From the NCBI GenBank assembly GCA_937920345.1, contig CALGVA010000077.1, forward strand, positions 1-62,162: 62,162 nt of DNA, read 5' to 3'. The notes under the pieces were generated by a model that did not search any database, was not told the DNA's origin, and saw only the letters and a program-made list of their open reading frames with translations. Shown in pieces: positions 46,548 through 54,617 of the stretch (position 1 is the first letter of the stretch; each line of letters begins with the position of its first letter). A program made the position numbers and the translations under genes. The stretch is from an uncultured Lachnospiraceae bacterium. Lineage in GTDB: Bacteria; Bacillota; Clostridia; Lachnospirales; Lachnospiraceae.

Positions 46548-47693
46548 CTACTGCAGCAAAGACAGCGCTCCCTGATTGCTCTGATTCGCCTGCGCAAGCA
46601 TGGATTGTCCTGCCTGTGCAAGAATATTGTTGTTGGCATACCGTACCATCTCCGTGGCAATATCCGTATCCCTGACGGACGACTCGGCCGATGTGGTATT
46701 TTCAATAATATTATCCAGATTACTGATCGTATGCTCCAGCCGGTTCTGTATAGCGCCCAGCTTGGATCTTTCCTCCGACACATCACTGATCGCGCTTTTG
46801 GCAAAAACATTTAATGCCTGAAAATAGCGGATATCCGGCGCCTTTTCGGATAGCGCTTCTTCCGTTCCCCCCGTAGGTCCCCAAAGAGAACTGTAATCTG
46901 TCGTGAGCCTGTCTTTCACATTTTCATCCGTAATGGCACTATAAGAAAAGCTGTGAAAAACAGTCAAATCGTGCGCCGCCAAAAGGTGTGAATGACCCGG
47001 CACCTGCCATTGCCCGATCGTATCCAGATTGACATGCCCGATTTTGGCATGGGTGGTAAGACCGGGAAACGGTGCCTGATAATAATATCCGTCAGGCCGT
47101 TCATTCCCTGTCGGCTTTAAATCCTGTGCATTACACAACGGCGTACCGTCGTTGGTCTGATAGCAGATTCCTTTCGCCAGCGCACTGGCGATCAGATCGT
47201 TGGTGCACATATTGCGGATCGTAATACCGATATGCTGCCCGGATTCCGCACCTACCTGCAGTCCTTTATTTGAAAAAGAACCGTCCAGCAGCTTTTGCTC
47301 GTTAAAAGTCGTGGTAGACTGTACCCTGTCGATCTCACTCATCAACTGTCTGACTTCCATCTTAATGTAGTCTCTGTCCACTGTTGTCAGTGTACCATTG
47401 GCTCCCTTGACCGCCAGTTCGCCCATACGCTGCAGCATGTCATGAACTTCATTCAGTGCGCCCTCCGCTGTCTGCACACAGGAGATGCCGTCCGCCGCAT
47501 TGGCCGACGCCTGCGTGAGTCCTCTCATCTGCCTGCGCATTTTCTCCGATATGGATAACCCCGCCGCATCGTCTGAAGCACGGTTGATCTTATATCCCGA
47601 AGACAATTTCTCTGTAGATTTTGCCTGACTTGCGTTTGTCAAATTGAACATGCGATTTGCGTTCATCGCTGTTAGATTGTGTTTAATAACCAT
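46548..47693 (-). CDS. fliC: Flagellin, second of tandem pair
   Basis: 381 residues. N-terminal D0/D1: NHNL-like start (MVIKHNLTAMNANRMF), KLSSGYKINRASDDAAGLSI, then QTAEGALNEVHDMLQRM. C-terminal D0: RLEHTISNLDN, DTDIATEMVRYANNNILAQA, ending QSNQGALSLLQ. The N-terminal ~165 and C-terminal ~110 residues are almost identical to the upstream flagellin; the central region (about 170-245) is different. It lies 67 bases after the upstream copy, with no promoter of its own, so both are made from the sigma-28-like promoter at 48963. Confidence 0.95.
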   Translation of the reverse strand: MVIKHNLTAMNANRMFNLTNASQAKSTEKLSSGYKINRASDDAAGLSISEKMRRQMRGLTQASANAADGISCVQTAEGALNEVHDMLQRMGELAVKGANGTLTTVDRDYIKMEVRQLMSEIDRVQSTTTFNEQKLLDGSFSNKGLQVGAESGQHIGITIRNMCTNDLIASALAKGICYQTNDGTPLCNAQDLKPTGNERPDGYYYQAPFPGLTTHAKIGHVNLDTIGQWQVPGHSHLLAAHDLTVFHSFSYSAITDENVKDRLTTDYSSLWGPTGGTEEALSEKAPDIRYFQALNVFAKSAISDVSEERSKLGAIQNRLEHTISNLDNIIENTTSAESSVRDTDIATEMVRYANNNILAQAGQSMLAQANQSNQGALSLLQ

Positions 47694-47760
47694 AGGCTTC
47701 CCTTCCTTTCGTAACGCTTCCCTGCATCCGTCCTAAGCAGTATTTTGGATTTTCTTAATC

Positions 47761-48900
47761 CTACTGTAACAACGACAGTGCTCCCTGATTGCTCTGGTTC
47801 GCCTGCGCAAGCATGGATTGTCCTGCCTGTGCAAGAATATTGTTGTTGGCATAGCGCACCATCTCAGTCGCAATATCCGTGTCCCTGACGGCGGACTCTG
47901 CTGCCGTGGTGTTCTCAACAATATTATCCAGATTACTGATCGTATGCTCCAGCCGGTTCTGTATGGCTCCCAGATCGGAACGCACCTCTGACACGTCGAA
48001 GATCGCACTCTTGGCAAAAGCGTTCAGCGCCTGGAAATAGCGAACATCCGCAGTCTTCTCAGACAGCGCTTCCTCGGTCCCGCCCGTAGTTCCCAGCATA
48101 TAATCTGTTGTCAGTTTGTCTTTCACATTTTCATCCGTAATCGCACTATAGGAAAAACTGTGAAAGATTGTCAGATCCTCCGCTCCCAGAAGGTGCGAAT
48201 GCCCCGGTGATCCCCATGGCTGCACCATGCTCTTATCCCAGTATTGCTGCTTTGCATAAGTACTTTTATTCGGTACCCAATAAGCAACCACTCCTTGCGG
48301 ATAACCCGCGTGTGACGGGTTCGGATTGTCTATGTTGTTACATACCTCACTGTCATTATTCGTCTGGAAAAAAATTCCTTTGGCGAGTGCACTGGCAATC
48401 AGATCATTGGTGCACATATTGCGGATGGTGATGCCGATATGCTGTCCGGATTCCGCCCCTACCTGCAGTCCTTTATTCGAAAAAGAACCGTCCAGCAGCT
48501 TTTGCTCATTAAAAGTCGTGGTGGACTGTATCCGGTCAATTTCGCTCATCAACTGTCTGACTTCCATCTTGATATAATCCCTGTCTACAGAAGTCAGTGT
48601 GCCGTTCGCCCCTTTGACGGCCAGTTCACCCATTCGCTGCAGCATGTCATGAACTTCATTCAATGCGCCCTCCGCCGTCTGCACACAGGAGATGCCGTCC
48701 GCCGCATTGGCAGATGCCTGCGTAAGCCCTCTTACCTGCCGACGCATTTTCTCTGATATAGATAAACCTGCCGCGTCGTCTGAGGCGCGGTTGATCTTAT
48801 ATCCTGAGGACAATTTTTCCGTAGATTTTGCCTGACTTGCGTTTGTCAAATTAAACATGCGATTTGCATTCATCGCTGTCAGATTGTGTTTGATAACCAT
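47761..48900 (-). CDS. fliC: Flagellin, first of tandem pair
   Basis: 379 residues, same N- and C-terminal blocks as the downstream copy but a different central domain (about 170-245, with TNNDSEVCNNIDNPNPSHAG). Starts MVIKHNLTAMNANRMF. Preceded by a good ribosome site (gaaaggaaag) and the sigma-28 promoter at 48963-48990. Two Cys residues recur in both copies (ISCVQTAEG, NMCTND), unusual for flagellins. Codes for a filament subunit. Confidence 0.95.
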   Translation of the reverse strand: MVIKHNLTAMNANRMFNLTNASQAKSTEKLSSGYKINRASDDAAGLSISEKMRRQVRGLTQASANAADGISCVQTAEGALNEVHDMLQRMGELAVKGANGTLTSVDRDYIKMEVRQLMSEIDRIQSTTTFNEQKLLDGSFSNKGLQVGAESGQHIGITIRNMCTNDLIASALAKGIFFQTNNDSEVCNNIDNPNPSHAGYPQGVVAYWVPNKSTYAKQQYWDKSMVQPWGSPGHSHLLGAEDLTIFHSFSYSAITDENVKDKLTTDYMLGTTGGTEEALSEKTADVRYFQALNAFAKSAIFDVSEVRSDLGAIQNRLEHTISNLDNIVENTTAAESAVRDTDIATEMVRYANNNILAQAGQSMLAQANQSNQGALSLLQ

Positions 48901-48962
48901 AGGCTTCCTTTCCTTTCGTATCGCTTCCCTGCGTCCGAATAAGTATAGATATTGTTATCTAT

Positions 48963-48990
48963 ATATCGGCTTGTTCCTGATAAACCCTTA
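48963..48990 (-). promoter_or_regulatory. Sigma-28 promoter of the flagellin genes
   Basis: TAAGGGTT (48990-48983), 12 bases, GCCGATAT (48970-48963). The -10 box is the full consensus. It is 63 bases before the flagellin start at 48900. Confidence 0.85.
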
Positions 48991-49012
48991 TAGCATTCTT
49001 AAAATATTTTTC

Positions 49013-49041
49013 TTGACTTTAGTACTATATGGTACTATTCT
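49013..49041 (+). promoter_or_regulatory. MarR gene promoter with palindromic operator
   Basis: TTGACT, 17 bases, TATTCT. Between the boxes lies AGTACTATATGGTACT (49021-49036), a near-palindrome (AGTAC/GTACT arms). A bound MarR dimer would block the polymerase, so autorepression is likely. Confidence 0.6.
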
Positions 49042-49121
49042 ATATAGTATACAGATATCTGAAAACAAAGCACCCTTTTCCGGAAAAGGTCTGCAGACTG
49101 ATACCGCCAGGAGGTGATCAT

Positions 49122-49589
49122 ATGGCCTGCAATACAAACGGTGGTTTTCTCATCACAAAGATCAAGCAGCTTCAGGGCAGAATTTTTGAAAAACTGCTGG
49201 CGAAACACAATATCAGCGGATTCAACGGCGCACAGGGCAGAATCCTGTTTGTCCTGTGGGCAGAAGACGACATTCCGATCAGCGAGCTTGCCAGGAAAAC
49301 CGGACTTGCCAAAACGACTCTGACAAGTATGCTCGACCGCATGGAGAAACAGGCGCTGGTCGAACGGGTCTGTTCTCCTGCCGACCGCAGAACCGTCAGA
49401 ATCCGGCTGACAGATACCGCCAGACAGTTTCGTGACCGGTATGAACAGGTGTCCGAAGAAATGAATCAGATTTTTTATAAAGGATTTAGCGATGAAGAGA
49501 TACTCACTTTGGAAGCAGGTCTTGGGAAGGTGCTTGAAAATCTTACAGAACGGGAAAATCAGATCAGGAATGGAGGTTATCATGAATAA
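49122..49589 (+). CDS. MarR-family transcriptional regulator
   Basis: 155 residues from the ATG at 49122 (ccaggaggtg before). Winged HTH: ISELARKTGLAKTTLTSMLDRMEKQALV, then the wing RVCSPADRRTVRIRLTDT. Its last 8 bases overlap the start of the next gene (ATGAATAA), so both are translated together. The operator-like palindrome upstream suggests autorepression relieved by a small aromatic or oxidative signal. Confidence 0.92.
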   Translation: MACNTNGGFLITKIKQLQGRIFEKLLAKHNISGFNGAQGRILFVLWAEDDIPISELARKTGLAKTTLTSMLDRMEKQALVERVCSPADRRTVRIRLTDTARQFRDRYEQVSEEMNQIFYKGFSDEEILTLEAGLGKVLENLTERENQIRNGGYHE

Positions 49590-50013
49590 CGCAATAAAAT
49601 CAGGGATACGCGCACTCCGCGAAAATGCACAGGTTGCCTATGTGGCTTCTGTCAATGAGGAAGGCTTTCCCCAGATCAAGGGAATGCTCGTAGTCGAACA
49701 TGAGAGTATGAAAACACATTATTTTTCCACCAACACCAGCTCCAGGCGGGTAGGACAGTTTCTTAAAAATCCCAAGGCTTCCGTATACTATGTGGATGAT
49801 ACAAAAGATCAGTATAAGGGTGCCCTGTTTACCGGAACCATGGAAGTGTGCACCGATCACGACACGAAGGCATTTCTATGGAGGGACGGAGACGAAATGT
49901 ATTATCCCCAGGGCGTGGATGACGAGGATTACTGTGTCTATAAATTTACCGCCGAGACTGTCAATTACTACTATGGACTGAGCAATGTGACAATGCCCGT
50001 TGACGAGCTTTGA
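49582..50013 (+). CDS. Pyridoxamine 5'-phosphate oxidase-like flavoprotein
   Basis: 143 residues. Split-barrel FMN-binding fold (VAYVASVNEEGFPQIKGMLVVEHE, KTHYFSTNTSSRRVGQFLKN, VYYVDDTKDQYKGALFTGTMEV). Probably reduces or binds a flavin-dependent substrate, and is the likely target of the coupled MarR regulator. Distinguished from true PdxH by its short length. A terminator follows at 50054. Confidence 0.85.
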   Translation: MNNAIKSGIRALRENAQVAYVASVNEEGFPQIKGMLVVEHESMKTHYFSTNTSSRRVGQFLKNPKASVYYVDDTKDQYKGALFTGTMEVCTDHDTKAFLWRDGDEMYYPQGVDDEDYCVYKFTAETVNYYYGLSNVTMPVDEL

Positions 50014-50053
50014 TCCCGCATTGATCATCTTATTTCTCATCTACACCAGAAGA

Positions 50054-50091
50054 CGCCATTTGCCTTTCTATGCACAAATGGCGCTTTTTTT
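50054..50091 (+). terminator. Terminator after the MarR/flavoprotein genes
   Basis: CGCCATTTG and CAAATGGCG form a perfect 9-bp stem with an 11-base loop, followed by a run of eight T. Confidence 0.88.
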
Positions 50092-50141
50092 GTTGCCGGA
50101 CCTCTTTTTCCGATCCGTGTCCGGCATTTTCATCGGCTTCT

Positions 50142-51494
50142 CTACCCTGTATATACCACCTTTCCACCGCAGATCGTATAATGAACAACGCCCGGCAGAT
50201 TCTCTCCGGTAAAAGGAGAATTCGCCGCTTTTGATACAAAACTTTCCACCTTCCACTCCTGCGCCGGATCAAATATTACCAGATCGGCCGGACCGCCCTC
50301 CGCCAGATAACCGGCGTCCAGATGATACAGCTTCGCAGGCGCACAACTCATTCTGTCAATCAGTTCCGGCATGGACAGATATCCTTTGTTCACCAGTTCC
50401 CGGATTCCCAGCGATAATGCGGTCTCCAGCCCGATGATGCCGCTGGGCGCTTCCGTGAGCGGTTTCGCTTTCTCCTCTGCACTGTGGGGTGCATGATCCG
50501 TAGCAATCATGTCGATCGTGCCGTCCTTTAATCCTTCTATGACTGCAAGGCGGTCCGCCTCCTCTCTGAGCGGCGGATTCATCTTCGCCAGCGTGCCGTG
50601 TTTAATCACGGCTTCATCCGTCAGTGTAAAATGATGGGGCGCTGCCTCCGCATAGATATGACTGCTCTTTTTCTTAGCCTGCCGCACCAGATCGACCGCT
50701 TCCTTCGTGCTGATATGCTGAATAGACAGATCGGCTTCCGCCTCCACGGCAATCCGCAGATCCCGTTCTACCATAGAGATTTCCGCCTCTCTGGGAGAAC
50801 CGCCTATCCCGTACTGTTCAGCCGCCTTCCCGGCATTGATGCCATTGTTGGCAATCAGTGACGGATTTTCCTCATGAAGACTGACCGGCTTCCCGCACTT
50901 TGCCGCCTCGTGCAGCGCAGCACGCAGCAGTTCCTCATCCATAAGCGGTATGCCATCGTCCGTGAATCCCGCAGCACCCAGCTTGCTCAAAGTCTCCATA
51001 TCCGTCAGTTCTTTGCCCTGAAGCCCTTTGGTCACATTGGCGCATGTGTGGATATGAATCCCGGTCTCTCTGCCCTTGTTCAACACATATGCAAGCGTCT
51101 CCGGATTATCCACGGCAGGCTTCGTATTCGCCATCAGCACCACCGATGTGAATCCGCCCCGTGCCGCCGCACGGGCACCTGTCTCAATATCTTCTTTGTA
51201 GGTGAAACCGGGGTCTCTGAAATGCACATGCACATCCACAAGCCCCGGCGCAACGCACTGACCATATAAGTCAATAGTTTTGACTGCTTCTCCACCAGAC
51301 TCTATCTTCCCATCAGCAGTACCCACATTCCGATCCTCAGGTCCCGCCGCCCCGCTCTGCATAAGCCCGATTTCTTTCTCCATGGCTCCCCGCGGCGCTA
51401 TGCGGACAATCTTATCCCCTTTCATCAGAATATCCCTGTACCCTTCCGTCCCCGATGCGGGGTCGATCATATATCCGTTTTTTAAATATATCAT
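50142..51494 (-). CDS. pyrC: Dihydroorotase
   Basis: 450 residues, longer than the usual ~425. Metal motif DVHVHFRDPGFTYKED, the carboxylated Lys region and ATDHAPHSAEEK are intact, so it is active in form. The N-terminal barrel-flanking domain carries an extra ~35 residues (AMEKEIGLMQSGAAGPEDRN to ESGGEAVKTIDLYG) between the strands before the metal motif. It forms carbamoyl aspartate/dihydroorotate in UMP synthesis. It is separated from pyrDK by flagellin and MarR genes. Confidence 0.94.
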   Translation of the reverse strand: MIYLKNGYMIDPASGTEGYRDILMKGDKIVRIAPRGAMEKEIGLMQSGAAGPEDRNVGTADGKIESGGEAVKTIDLYGQCVAPGLVDVHVHFRDPGFTYKEDIETGARAAARGGFTSVVLMANTKPAVDNPETLAYVLNKGRETGIHIHTCANVTKGLQGKELTDMETLSKLGAAGFTDDGIPLMDEELLRAALHEAAKCGKPVSLHEENPSLIANNGINAGKAAEQYGIGGSPREAEISMVERDLRIAVEAEADLSIQHISTKEAVDLVRQAKKKSSHIYAEAAPHHFTLTDEAVIKHGTLAKMNPPLREEADRLAVIEGLKDGTIDMIATDHAPHSAEEKAKPLTEAPSGIIGLETALSLGIRELVNKGYLSMPELIDRMSCAPAKLYHLDAGYLAEGGPADLVIFDPAQEWKVESFVSKAANSPFTGENLPGVVHYTICGGKVVYTG

Positions 51495-51528
51495 GCTTGT
51501 GCCTTTCCATTCGGTTTCGTATTATATT

Positions 51529-51957
51529 TTAATCAAACACAACCGGCTTATCAATAAACTCTATCTTGATCACTATGTAGGGATAGCTTTCAACCACATT
51601 TCCTTTCTCCTCGGGCGCAGGACCGATCAGATTCGTGTCCACGTAGATCGCATTCGTCGTTTCATACAGGTCGTTTACTGTGATGCTGTAGCCGCCTGTC
51701 ATCTGTGTCCCGTATCCCACGCAGATATAAAGAAAACCTTTATCCTCAAAGGTGATTTTGAACGCTTCCTTCTTCTTTTGCTCAATCATATTAAACAACT
51801 CTTCCGGAAGGTTATCCTCCGGAATCACCGTGCATTCCAGATCTTTGATCTTTTCCATTGTATTCTGCTGCTTTCCGCATGCAAACACCCCCATGCACAT
51901 AAGGCAGACCAGACAAACACTAAGCAGTCTCTTCTGATATTCATATAATCCGTTCAT
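51529..51957 (-). CDS. Lipoprotein with PrcB-like C-terminal domain
   Basis: 142 residues. Lipoprotein signal with lipobox GVFACG (LLSVCLVCLMCMGVFAC), then a small domain with GFLYICVGYGTQMTGGYSI and PYIVIKI, matching the PrcB_C family (protease-complex subunit-like). Function unknown, presumably surface-anchored. 34 bases after it on the same strand is pyrC, so it may share a transcript with pyrC. Confidence 0.78.
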   Translation of the reverse strand: MNGLYEYQKRLLSVCLVCLMCMGVFACGKQQNTMEKIKDLECTVIPEDNLPEELFNMIEQKKKEAFKITFEDKGFLYICVGYGTQMTGGYSITVNDLYETTNAIYVDTNLIGPAPEEKGNVVESYPYIVIKIEFIDKPVVFD

Positions 51958-52067
51958 ACATTTTCTACTCCGACCATAAACTCTTATTAACTAATTTATT
52001 ATGAATAGTTTGAGTCTATTCCTGTTAATAGATTTCTATTGATTATTGAAAGATCAGCTTATATAAT

Positions 52068-52214
52068 AAAAGTAAATTTGCTTCGCAAATTAACTTTACG
52101 AGTTTGCTTTGCAAACTCGGTATAACCGGAAGAATTTATATATTTGCTTCGCAAATTCGATATAACCGGAAGAATTTATATATTTGCTTCGCAAGCTCGA
52201 TATAACCGGAAGAA
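52068..52214. repeat. Dispersed hairpin repeat, copy C, with a 40-bp tandem array
   Basis: Starts AAAGTAAATTTGCTTCGCAA and continues ACTTTACGAGTTTGCTTTGC, close to copy A (17951). It then becomes a tandem array with a 40-base period: TATAACCGGAAGAATTTATA begins at 52121 and 52161, and a partial third unit begins at 52201. Each unit contains a GCTTCGC hairpin. It ends 24 bases before the plsC start at 52239, so it lies in the plsC leader. Confidence 0.8.
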
Positions 52215-52238
52215 AATGTACAGGATGGTTACGAAAAT

Positions 52239-52973
52239 ATGATACGATTAATTCTAGTCGCACTCTTTGTTGTTATATTTCTGATCGTGAGTCTGCCGAT
52301 CCAGCTCGCGGAACTTATCATCGGTAAATTTAATCCTGATGTCAAGGACCGCAGTTCTCTTGCAATCGTCAACTGGGCTTTTCGTGTAGTACTCTGGATT
52401 TCCGGCACTTCCGTAACCGTACTTGGTGAGGAAAACGTTCCGAAAGATGAAGCGGTACTGTACGTCGGCAATCACAGAAGCTATTTCGACATTCTCCTGA
52501 CCTATGTACGCGTGCCCAGACCTACCGGCTATATGGCTAAAGTCGAGATGCTGCGCTACCCGTCCTTAAACACATGGATGAAGTATCTGCACTGCATCTT
52601 TTTGGACCGGTCCGATATCAAGGCCGGACTCAAATCCATTCTGAATGCCATCGACAAGATCAAAGCCGGTATCTCCATCTGCATTTTCCCGGAAGGAACA
52701 CGCAATAAAACCGACCAGATGTTTCTGGAATTTCATGACGGCAGTTTAAAAATCGCCGAAAAATCCGGCTGCCCGATCGTACCTGTCAGCATCAATAATG
52801 CGGGTGCAATCTTCGAAGACCACATGCCTAAGATCAAGAAAGCGCACGTAGTCATCGAATACGGCAAACCGATCTATACAAGGGATCTGAGTAAGGAAGA
52901 TAAACGCCGTCTCAGCGCCATGGTCCAGGAAGTGATCAAGGCGAATTATCTGAAGAATGCGCCTCTGGTATAA
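52239..52973 (+). CDS. plsC: 1-acyl-sn-glycerol-3-phosphate acyltransferase
   Basis: 244 residues. One N-terminal membrane segment (LILVALFVVIFLIVSLPIQL), then the HX4D motif NHRSYFDI (about 78) and FPEGTRNK (about 150). Makes phosphatidic acid from lysophosphatidic acid. Its last 38 bases overlap the 3' end of the convergent GH9-fold gene. No ribosome site is strong. Confidence 0.92.
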   Translation: MIRLILVALFVVIFLIVSLPIQLAELIIGKFNPDVKDRSSLAIVNWAFRVVLWISGTSVTVLGEENVPKDEAVLYVGNHRSYFDILLTYVRVPRPTGYMAKVEMLRYPSLNTWMKYLHCIFLDRSDIKAGLKSILNAIDKIKAGISICIFPEGTRNKTDQMFLEFHDGSLKIAEKSGCPIVPVSINNAGAIFEDHMPKIKKAHVVIEYGKPIYTRDLSKEDKRRLSAMVQEVIKANYLKNAPLV

Positions 52974-54531
52974 GTTCCTCCATGATCGCACTCATCATTA
53001 GTACCAGTTCGGCGTTCAGTTCCACCTGATTCATGATGCCGAGCTTCTCGTCAATCTCTTTATAATTGCGGCTTCCGGCGCCATCCAGATAACTGATGGA
53101 CTGCAGGTTGCGCCCCAGCATGTAGTGCAGATGATTCTCCAGCACTGTGGCATATTCATGGTTGGTGATGATATGATCCACCACCACGAGCCGCGTAATA
53201 TCTCTTAACAGTTCCGCACTGCCGCTGGATTTCTCATCCATAATCGCCAGGAACTTAGAGTTCTTCGCCGCATACGATACTCTCTCGCCCTCCTGCATCA
53301 GTACTTTGATCAAATCCCTGCACAGGCTTGTGTCTACCCGTTGTTTCGTGGACAGATAAGTTACGCTTCCCCAGAAAATAAAATCGTTCTTCATATCCTT
53401 CACCGGATTTTCCGACAGATATTTTTTGATCACATTATGATATCCGTAACTGCCGGTAGCACGGTATAACTCTGTTGCCGCATAGAAATACTCCTCCGGG
53501 GACACATCCGTCAGATACTTGCCAGCATAACGGTAAGCCCTGTCCGCCGCTTTCAGACAGCGGTTCGCATACTCCCAGTCATAGTTCTGATACAGATAGC
53601 TGAATTTCGCCATGGTTGCCGCATACTGAATCGTCGCATCCATCGTGATTCCCTCAATGTAAAGCAAATATCCCAGCGCCGCGTTGTCCACGCTGCTGAC
53701 CGCGGAATATACCGCTCCGCTCTTGGCATCCTGCATTTTCATAAGCCAGTCGATCTCATATCTGACCTCATCCAACACATCCGGTATCTCATTGCCGCTC
53801 TCGGGAATCCCCACATCATCGCCAAACACTTCCGGATACAGTTCATATGCCAGTAGCAGATGATTGACCGTGCGGCAGCCTGTTCCCACATCCCGGTTTG
53901 CCGCTCCGTCCACATGCCAGCCGCCCGATACATCCAGCTTGATTGACGCCTCGTCTTTCATCTGCGCCTCTCTGGCATGACATGCATTATGCGCTGCATC
54001 GCCCGCCATCTCCAGAGACAAGGTAAGGCCGCAGCGATTAAAATAGTACTGTTTCAGCGCCACGTTGTACAGCTCCTCATAAGGATTATCCGCTATCCCG
54101 AAGGAGTAGGACTGCCCTATAACCGCCGCTTCTATATAATATGTACCGGCAGTCTGCAGTGCCGTAAAATCACCGTAACTGACATATACGCCGGTATTCT
54201 CATCGTATCCGCGCTGTTCGATCTGCCCCGTATATACGCTCTGACCGCTTCCCGCATCGATAACCGCAAACGTATCCGGAAGTACCTCTCCCTGAAAAAC
54301 CGCAATCTTATTGCCGTAAGTGTCGTACCCTACCTGATCCACCAGAATACTCGGAAGACTCTCGGGAACTTCATAATCAAATTTTGGTTCAAGTCCCAGA
54401 GTCGTCAGTTCACTGTCGCCGTCTCCCTTTATGTGCGTATCAAAAGTAAGTTCCGGCGTATAGGCGCAGCCCGTCAGTAAAGATAGCAGAATCAGTATGC
54501 AGATTAATGATCTATCATGTCTTTTTTTCAT
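52936..54531 (-). CDS. GH9-fold lipoprotein, probably catalytically inactive
   Basis: 531 residues from ATG 54531 (or 54555). Lipobox LLTGC (LICILILLSLLTGC). The CelD-type N-terminal Ig-like domain is at about 60-150 (ILVDQVGYDTYGNKIAVF), then the GH9 alpha-barrel (about 165-530; NIPESG-like GIPESGNEIPDVLDEVRYEI, MLGRNLQSISYLDG). The catalytic positions are lost: the usual GGWYDAGDxGKYV reads GGWHVDGAANRDV, and the usual NEVAxNxNA reads MNQVELNAEL, so both Asp and the Glu are replaced. The PHHR motif is absent too. A surface-bound scaffold or binding protein is likely. Its 3' end overlaps plsC. Confidence 0.8.
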   Translation of the reverse strand: MKKRHDRSLICILILLSLLTGCAYTPELTFDTHIKGDGDSELTTLGLEPKFDYEVPESLPSILVDQVGYDTYGNKIAVFQGEVLPDTFAVIDAGSGQSVYTGQIEQRGYDENTGVYVSYGDFTALQTAGTYYIEAAVIGQSYSFGIADNPYEELYNVALKQYYFNRCGLTLSLEMAGDAAHNACHAREAQMKDEASIKLDVSGGWHVDGAANRDVGTGCRTVNHLLLAYELYPEVFGDDVGIPESGNEIPDVLDEVRYEIDWLMKMQDAKSGAVYSAVSSVDNAALGYLLYIEGITMDATIQYAATMAKFSYLYQNYDWEYANRCLKAADRAYRYAGKYLTDVSPEEYFYAATELYRATGSYGYHNVIKKYLSENPVKDMKNDFIFWGSVTYLSTKQRVDTSLCRDLIKVLMQEGERVSYAAKNSKFLAIMDEKSSGSAELLRDITRLVVVDHIITNHEYATVLENHLHYMLGRNLQSISYLDGAGSRNYKEIDEKLGIMNQVELNAELVLMMSAIMEELIPEAHSSDNSP

Positions 54532-54617
54532 CAATGCCAGCTCTTTCGTTGTCATATGCGTCCGGCGTAACGGTTTCGCCCGCGTCGAACTCCGTGCCGA
54601 AATGACGCTATATTATT

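Noticed and set aside
46322..46810. 162-codon open frame on the - strand over the flagellin 3' end
   Set aside because: It overlaps the flagellin C-terminal D0 region in another frame and crosses the terminator; not a gene.
52121..52214. Regular 40-base repeats resembling a CRISPR array
   Set aside because: Adjacent repeats have no unique spacers between them, no cas genes are near, and the unit is AT-rich; it is a tandem repeat.
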